Source of the DNA: Pseudonocardia sulfidoxydans NBRC 16205
GTDB taxonomy: Bacteria > Actinomycetota > Actinomycetes > Mycobacteriales > Pseudonocardiaceae
Assembly (NCBI RefSeq): GCF_007989085.1
Contig: NZ_BJVJ01000008.1
Coordinates: forward strand, 1-64,000
Direction of reading: 5' to 3'
DNA: 64,000 bases
Shown: piece by piece, positions 59,645 to 64,000 of the stretch
How positions within the stretch are numbered: the stretch's first letter is position 1
Layout: every line of letters starts with the position of its first letter
Position numbers and translations under genes: made by a program
The notes under the pieces: generated by a model
The model's database searches: none
Seen by the model: the letters and a program-made list of their open reading frames with translations, nothing else
What the model was told of the DNA's origin: nothing

Positions 59645-60661
59645 GTGAGCAGGAGTCACGACGTCCGGCACGACACGGCCGCGCCCCCCGGTGCTGCTGC
59701 GCAGGGACACGGGCACGGGCACGGGCATGGGCACGGCCACGGGGTGTCGGCGAACGCCGACCGGCGCTGGCTGACGATCGCGCTCGTCCTCATCACCGTG
59801 TTCATGGTCGGCGAGTTCGTCGTCGGCCTGATCGCCGGTTCGCTGGCCCTGCTGTCGGACTCGGCGCACATGCTCACCGACGCCGCGGCGATCGTGCTGG
59901 CGCTCATCGCGATCCGGCTCGCGGCCCGGCCCGCGACGGGCGGCTACACCTACGGGCTGCGGCGCGCCGAGATCCTGTCCGCGCAGGCCAACGGCATCAC
60001 GTTGCTGCTGCTGGCGGTGTGGTTCGTCTACGAGGGCGTCACCCGGCTGATCGACCCGCCGCCCGTCGAGGGCGGGCTGGTGCTGGTCACGGCGCTGGTC
60101 GGGATCGTCGTGAACGTGGCGGCGACGTGGTGCATCAGCCGCGCCAACCGGTCGAGCCTGAACGTCGAGGGCGCCTTCCAGCACATCCTCAACGACCTCT
60201 TCGCCTTCGTCGCGACGGCGGTCGCGGGCGTCGTCCTGGTGACCACGGGCTTCACGCGTGCCGACGCGATCGCCGCGCTCGTCGTCGCCACGTTGATGAT
60301 CAAGGCGGGGTGGGCGCTGGTCCGCGAGTCGGGCCGCATCTTCCTGGAGGCCGCGCCGCGCGGGACCGACCCCGATGCACTGGGGGCCGAGCTCGTCGCG
60401 GTGCCGGGTGTCGCGGAGGTGCACGACCTGCACCTGTGGGAGATCACCTCCGGGGAGGCGGCGCTGTCGGCGCACGTCATGGTCCGTGCGGACGCCGACT
60501 GTCACGAGGTGCAGAAGGCCGTCGAGGGCATCCTGCGGTCGCGGCACGGCCTGCGGCACACGACGTTGCAGGTCGACCACGCCGAGCCCGGGGTGGACGA
60601 CCACTGCGAGGAGTCGCACGGCCCGGCGCACCGCGCCCCCACAGCGGAGCCGGCGACCTGA
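59645..60661 (+). CDS. Cation diffusion facilitator (CDF) zinc/cobalt exporter, CzcD-like
   Basis: 338-residue CDF transporter, exchanging cytoplasmic Zn2+ or Co2+ for H+. A His-Gly run (residues 21-33, six GH units) precedes TM1. The metal site on TM2 is in SLALLSDSAHMLTDAA (Asp72, His75, Asp79), and that on TM5 in FQHILNDLFAF (His and Asp). The cytoplasmic C-terminal domain has VHDLHLWEITSGEAALSAHVMV and further HxxxxC residues. The GTG at 59645 is used because a promoter-like element lies directly upstream. Confidence 0.92.
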   Translation: MSRSHDVRHDTAAPPGAAAQGHGHGHGHGHGHGVSANADRRWLTIALVLITVFMVGEFVVGLIAGSLALLSDSAHMLTDAAAIVLALIAIRLAARPATGGYTYGLRRAEILSAQANGITLLLLAVWFVYEGVTRLIDPPPVEGGLVLVTALVGIVVNVAATWCISRANRSSLNVEGAFQHILNDLFAFVATAVAGVVLVTTGFTRADAIAALVVATLMIKAGWALVRESGRIFLEAAPRGTDPDALGAELVAVPGVAEVHDLHLWEITSGEAALSAHVMVRADADCHEVQKAVEGILRSRHGLRHTTLQVDHAEPGVDDHCEESHGPAHRAPTAEPAT

Positions 60662-60675
60662 GCACCGGATCGTAC

Positions 60676-61458
60676 GTGCGGATCAACGGCGCCGACCTGT
60701 ACTCGGAGGTCGACGGATCGGGCGATCCCGTGCTGTTGCTGCACGGCGGCTTCTGCTCGCTGGAGTCGTTGCGGCCGGTGTCGGACGCGCTCGTGCCCGA
60801 CCGTCGTGTCCTCGCGTTCGAACGGCCCGGCCACGGCCGGTCGGCCGACGTCGACGGGGAGTACGGCTACGAGCGCGGCCTCGCCGACACCGTCGCCTAC
60901 CTCGACGCGCACGCGCTCGGCAGCGTCGACGTCGTCGGCTACAGCGACGGCGCGATCATCGGGTTGCTGCTGGCGCTGCGGCACCCGGCGCGGGTGCGCT
61001 CGCTCGTCGCGATCAGCGCGAACCTCGACCCGTCCGGGTTCACGCACTCGGCCGAGGCCGCCGGGATGCCGGTGCTCGACGCGCAGGAGCCGGCCGAGCC
61101 GGGGCCGGACGTCGAGCGCCGGCACTACGACCGGCTCTCCCCCGACGGGCCCGAACACGCGGACGTGGTGCTGCGCAAGCTGTTCCGGCTGTGGACGGAG
61201 GAACCGCGGATCGACCCCGCCGCGCTCACCGACGTCACGGCGGCGACGCTGGTGATGTCGGGCGACCGGGACACGATCCGGCCCGACCACAGCCTGCTGA
61301 TCGCGTCGTCGATCCCGGGGGCGCAGCTGTGCATCGTGCCCGGGACGTCGCACGCGCTGGTCGCGGAGCGCCCCGACCTGGTCGCGGCGCTCGTCAGGCA
61401 GTTCGTGTCCGACGCAGCAGCCAGACGAAGTACGGGGCGCCGACCAGCGCGATCATGA
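60676..61458 (+). CDS. Alpha/beta hydrolase
   Basis: 260 residues with the alpha/beta hydrolase fold: LLHGGFCSLESL (oxyanion), FERPGHGRSADV, nucleophile GYSDGAIIG, acid in MSGDRDTIRPDHSL and His in GTSHALVAERP. No clear ribosome site; the GTG at 60676 is the first start in frame after the CDF stop, 14 bp away. The last 65 bp overlap the 3' end of the convergent iron permease gene. Substrate unknown. Confidence 0.82.
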   Translation: MRINGADLYSEVDGSGDPVLLLHGGFCSLESLRPVSDALVPDRRVLAFERPGHGRSADVDGEYGYERGLADTVAYLDAHALGSVDVVGYSDGAIIGLLLALRHPARVRSLVAISANLDPSGFTHSAEAAGMPVLDAQEPAEPGPDVERRHYDRLSPDGPEHADVVLRKLFRLWTEEPRIDPAALTDVTAATLVMSGDRDTIRPDHSLLIASSIPGAQLCIVPGTSHALVAERPDLVAALVRQFVSDAAARRSTGRRPARS

Positions 61459-63502
61459 GCCCGGCCGGTAGCTGGGCGGGGGCGATCACGGTGCGGCCGA
61501 GGGTGTCGGCAACGCACACCAGCAGCCCGCCGAGCAGCATCGACGCCGGGACCACGCGGCCGTGGCCGACCCCGACCAGGCCGCGGGCGAGGTGCGGGGC
61601 GACGAGCCCGACGAAGCCGACGACACCGACCGCGACGACGCTGACCGCCGCGAGCACCGCGGCGACGGCGAGCACGCCGAAGCGGGTCCGTTCCACCCGG
61701 ATCCCCAGCACACGCGGGGTGTCCTCGTCGACGGCGAGCAGATCGAGCCTGCGGCGCATCCCCAGCAGCAGCGGGACCGCGACCACCAGCACCGCCGCGA
61801 CGGGGACGACGTCGGACAGCGTGCGGCCGTACGTCGTCCCGGACAGCCAGGTGAGGATGCGCGGCGTCTGCCAGGGGTCCGACCGCAGCAGCAGGAACGT
61901 CGACACGGCGGAGAGCCCGTAGCCGCACCCGATGCCGACGAGTACGAACCGGTCGGGGAGCAGGCCGCCGCGCCAGGCGAGGACGGCGATCAGCGCGAAC
62001 GTCGCGAGACCCGCGGCGACGGCGAGGACGACCAGCAGAGCACCGGGCAGCCCGGACGTCACGACGACGACGGCGCCCACGCCGGCGCCCGCGGTGATGC
62101 CGAGGATCCCGGGTTCGGCGAGCGGGTTGCGCACCGTCCCCTGGACGACGCACCCGGCCAGCCCGAGCGCCGCGCCGGCGAGGACGGCGGCGGCGACGCG
62201 GGGGGCGCGTTCGTCGAGGGCGCGGCCCACGAGATCGGGCGCGAGCCCCTGCAGCCACAGCGTGATGTCGCCGGTGCGCAGCCACAGGCTCCCCGCGAGC
62301 AGGCCGGTCACGACGGCCCCGACGAGCAGCGCCGCCGCGGCGAGCAGCACGACGAGGAACCGCCGGCGTGAGCGGATCGCGATCCGGGCGTGCTGCAGCC
62401 CGGCCGATCCGGCATCGCGCAGGCGCATCGCCAGGACGACGATCAGGACACCACCCAGCAGCGCCGTCGGCACACCCGTCGGGATCGACGCCGCCCCCTC
62501 GGCCCCGAGGATCGCGCGCACCACGGCGTCGGCCAGCAGGACGAGCAGCGCACCGAGCAGCCCGGACGCCGGAATCAGCAGGACGTGCCGGTTGAGGACG
62601 CGGACCCGGCCCGCGATCAGCCGGGCGAGCACCGGCGCGCCGAGCCCGACGAACGCGATCGGGCCGGCGAGCGTCACCGACACCGCGGTCAGCAGGACGG
62701 CGCAGGCGACCGCGACGACGCGGGTCGAACGGATCGGCACCCCCAGCGACGACGCGGCGTCGTCCCCGAGACCGAGGACGTCGAGGCGCCGCGACAGCAG
62801 TAGCGCCACGCACAGCACCGCGACGACGACCGGGGCGGCACGCAGCGAGGCGTCGATGTTGAGCTGGGCGAGCGATCCGCTGCCCCACGCGAACAGCCCG
62901 GTGGTCTTCTCCTCGAACAGGATCAGCAGCATCGCTGTCGCGGCGTCGAGCGCCAGCGCGATCGCCGAGCCGGCGAGGACGAGCCGCGTCGTCGCCGTCC
63001 CGGCCGCCCGGCCCGCGAGGCCCAGTACGACCGCGGCGGCGACCAGGCCACCGGCGAACGCGACCGCGCCCGACGCCCAGAGCGGGACGGCGAGCCCGAA
63101 CGCGGCGACGGCGGTGAGCGCGAAGTACGCGCCGGCCGTCACGGCGAGGGTGTCGGGGGCGGCGAGCGCGTTGCGGGTCACCGACTGCAGCAGCGCCCCG
63201 GCGACGCCCAGCGCCACGCCGACCCCGATCCCGGCGGCCAGCCGCGGCAGCCGCGAGCCGGTCAGCACGTCGGTGACCGGCACGCCGCCGACGCTCTCCC
63301 GCGCACCGGAGAGGGCACGCCACAGGTCGGCCGGCCCGACACCGGAGGTGCCCTGCGTCAGGTGCCACACCCCGACCACGACGACCGCGACCAGCAGCGC
63401 GACGAGGACGGCGACCCCGCCGGCGGCCCCCCGGCGCGCCTCGGTGCACGGCGCGTCCGGCCGCGACACCGGGACGGACGCGGGGACCCGCGTCGTGCTC
63501 AC
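61394..63502 (-). CDS. Iron-siderophore ABC transporter permease, two fused FecCD domains
   Basis: 702 residues, FhuB-type: two FecCD permease halves, about 30-350 and 360-700, each with about ten membrane helices. Half 1 has SRLPRLAAGIGVGVALGVAGALLQSVTRNALAAPDTLAVTAGA, half 2 ERAPRVAAAVLAGAALGLAGCVVQGTVRNPLAEPGILGITAGAG, and both end with the GPIAFVGL/GFVGLVAPH coupling region that contacts the ATPase. The GTG start overlaps the binding-protein stop (GTGA). The ATPase gene is not in the window, so it may lie elsewhere. Confidence 0.93.
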   Translation of the reverse strand: MSTTRVPASVPVSRPDAPCTEARRGAAGGVAVLVALLVAVVVVGVWHLTQGTSGVGPADLWRALSGARESVGGVPVTDVLTGSRLPRLAAGIGVGVALGVAGALLQSVTRNALAAPDTLAVTAGAYFALTAVAAFGLAVPLWASGAVAFAGGLVAAAVVLGLAGRAAGTATTRLVLAGSAIALALDAATAMLLILFEEKTTGLFAWGSGSLAQLNIDASLRAAPVVVAVLCVALLLSRRLDVLGLGDDAASSLGVPIRSTRVVAVACAVLLTAVSVTLAGPIAFVGLGAPVLARLIAGRVRVLNRHVLLIPASGLLGALLVLLADAVVRAILGAEGAASIPTGVPTALLGGVLIVVLAMRLRDAGSAGLQHARIAIRSRRRFLVVLLAAAALLVGAVVTGLLAGSLWLRTGDITLWLQGLAPDLVGRALDERAPRVAAAVLAGAALGLAGCVVQGTVRNPLAEPGILGITAGAGVGAVVVVTSGLPGALLVVLAVAAGLATFALIAVLAWRGGLLPDRFVLVGIGCGYGLSAVSTFLLLRSDPWQTPRILTWLSGTTYGRTLSDVVPVAAVLVVAVPLLLGMRRRLDLLAVDEDTPRVLGIRVERTRFGVLAVAAVLAAVSVVAVGVVGFVGLVAPHLARGLVGVGHGRVVPASMLLGGLLVCVADTLGRTVIAPAQLPAGLMIALVGAPYFVWLLRRTRTA

Positions 63503-64000
63503 CCCTTGCCGGTGATCGCGGCGACGTACGCGTCGATCGCCTGCTCGTTGGACAGCGGGCCACCCGCCCCCCAGACGCCGGGCGGGAACGCGTGCGCGCG
63601 CCCCTCCTTCACCGCGGGCAGCGAGGTCCAGATCGAGCTCTTCTGCAGCTCGGTGACGTAGCTGTCGGCCGTGTCGTCGTTGGAGTAGAAGAGGTTCGCG
63701 CTGCCGACGGCCGTCAGGCCCTCGATGTCGGTCTGGGCCAGGCCGTAGGCCGGGTCGACGCCGCCGCTGCCGTAGGCCTTGTCGATGGCGTCGGTCCAGG
63801 CCGGGGTCATCCCGAGCTGCTCGCCGAGCGCGGTGAACAGCGCGCCCTTGCCGTACGGGCGGATCGCGACGTTGCCGCCTTCGATCCAGCCGTCGAAGAA
63901 CAGGAAGTCCTTGGTCGGGAGCGCGACGGCCGAGACCTTCTGCTTCGCCTCGGCGAGGTGCGCGTCGAACTGCTGCAGCACGACGTCTGCCCGCTCGGTG
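63499..64000 (-). CDS. Iron-siderophore substrate-binding protein, C-terminal part
   Basis: The gene continues past the right edge; 167 codons including the stop are visible. The C-terminal lobe shows KVSAVALPTKDFLFFDGWIEGGNVAIRPYGKGALFTALGEQLGMTPAW and VGSANLFYSNDDTADSYVTELQKSSIWTSLPAVKEGRAHAFPPGVWGAGGPLSNEQAID, typical of the class III helical-backbone siderophore-binding proteins (FhuD/FecB group). The stop overlaps the permease start, so one operon imports ferric siderophore. The signal peptide and lipobox would lie outside the window. Confidence 0.88.
   Translation of the reverse strand, partial: TERADVVLQQFDAHLAEAKQKVSAVALPTKDFLFFDGWIEGGNVAIRPYGKGALFTALGEQLGMTPAWTDAIDKAYGSGGVDPAYGLAQTDIEGLTAVGSANLFYSNDDTADSYVTELQKSSIWTSLPAVKEGRAHAFPPGVWGAGGPLSNEQAIDAYVAAITGKG

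Overview
The window is very GC-rich, with strong GC bias at third codon positions, many GTG starts, ATGA/GTGA stop-start overlaps and AGGAGG-type ribosome binding sites. Gene content (mycofactocin-type SDR, many LLM flavin/F420-type oxidoreductases, large LAL/MalT-type LuxR regulators, LpqE-like lipoprotein, PucR, DUF5995, DUF6247 and SCO6745 families) points to an actinobacterium, most likely Pseudonocardiaceae (Pseudonocardia-like). It reads as chromosome. No rRNA, tRNA, CRISPR array, prophage or intact insertion sequence was seen. LAYOUT. 0-10 kb: Kup potassium transporter, DUF5995 protein, AhpD-like protein, two membrane-anchored proteins of unknown role, an L,D-transpeptidase, a nitronate monooxygenase-like enzyme, and a GNAT operon that contains a decayed dehydrogenase. 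9.7-15.5 kb: SCO6745-like gene, a TetR regulator, a vapC toxin remnant, an amidohydrolase and a LAL-type LuxR regulator. 15.6-19.8 kb: small protein, membrane protein and a self-sufficient CYP102 (P450-BM3-like) monooxygenase in one operon. 19.9-23.5 kb: unknown protein, hotdog thioesterase, homogentisate dioxygenase, a ridA remnant and an APH-type kinase. 23.6-34.7 kb: acyl-CoA catabolic modules (LLM oxidoreductases, acyl-CoA ligase, alpha/beta hydrolase, SDR, PucR plus acyl-CoA dehydrogenase) with MerR and TetR regulators. 34.7-40.2 kb: a membrane-anchored beta-helix protein, small lipoproteins, enoyl-CoA hydratase and flavoproteins. 40.3-44.5 kb: MalT-like regulator followed by a membrane-protein operon. 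44.6-49.7 kb: SDR, SnoaL-like protein and flavin-dependent monooxygenase operon, preceded by an ATPase-LuxR regulator with an IS21-transposase-like N-terminal HTH. 50-51.3 kb: MarR and FadR-type GntR regulators. 51.4-58.7 kb: glycine catabolic operon gcvP-gcvT-gcvH-glyA-sdaA behind a tandem glycine riboswitch. 58.8-61.5 kb: broken carboxylesterase, CDF metal exporter and alpha/beta hydrolase. 61.4-64 kb: iron-siderophore ABC permease (two FecCD halves fused) and the C-terminal part of its binding protein. HOW IT WORKS TOGETHER. The clearest pathway is glycine to CO2, NH3 and methylene-THF (gcvPTH), then serine (glyA), then pyruvate (sdaA), switched on by glycine. The other catabolic modules look like beta-oxidation-style routes of unknown substrate, each with a local regulator. 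MOST UNUSUAL SIGNAL. Seven copies of a 40-bp palindrome (arms GTGAGTGGCRATAGTCGC) sit at gene 3' ends between 2.3 and 44.6 kb. Every change in the 18-bp arms is compensated on the other arm. In three places the element itself supplies the stop codon of the adjacent gene. It behaves like a dispersed, possibly mobile, terminator-like or REP-like element. Five degraded genes (vapC, ridA, a HIBADH-like dehydrogenase, a carboxylesterase and DUF6247) show active gene loss.
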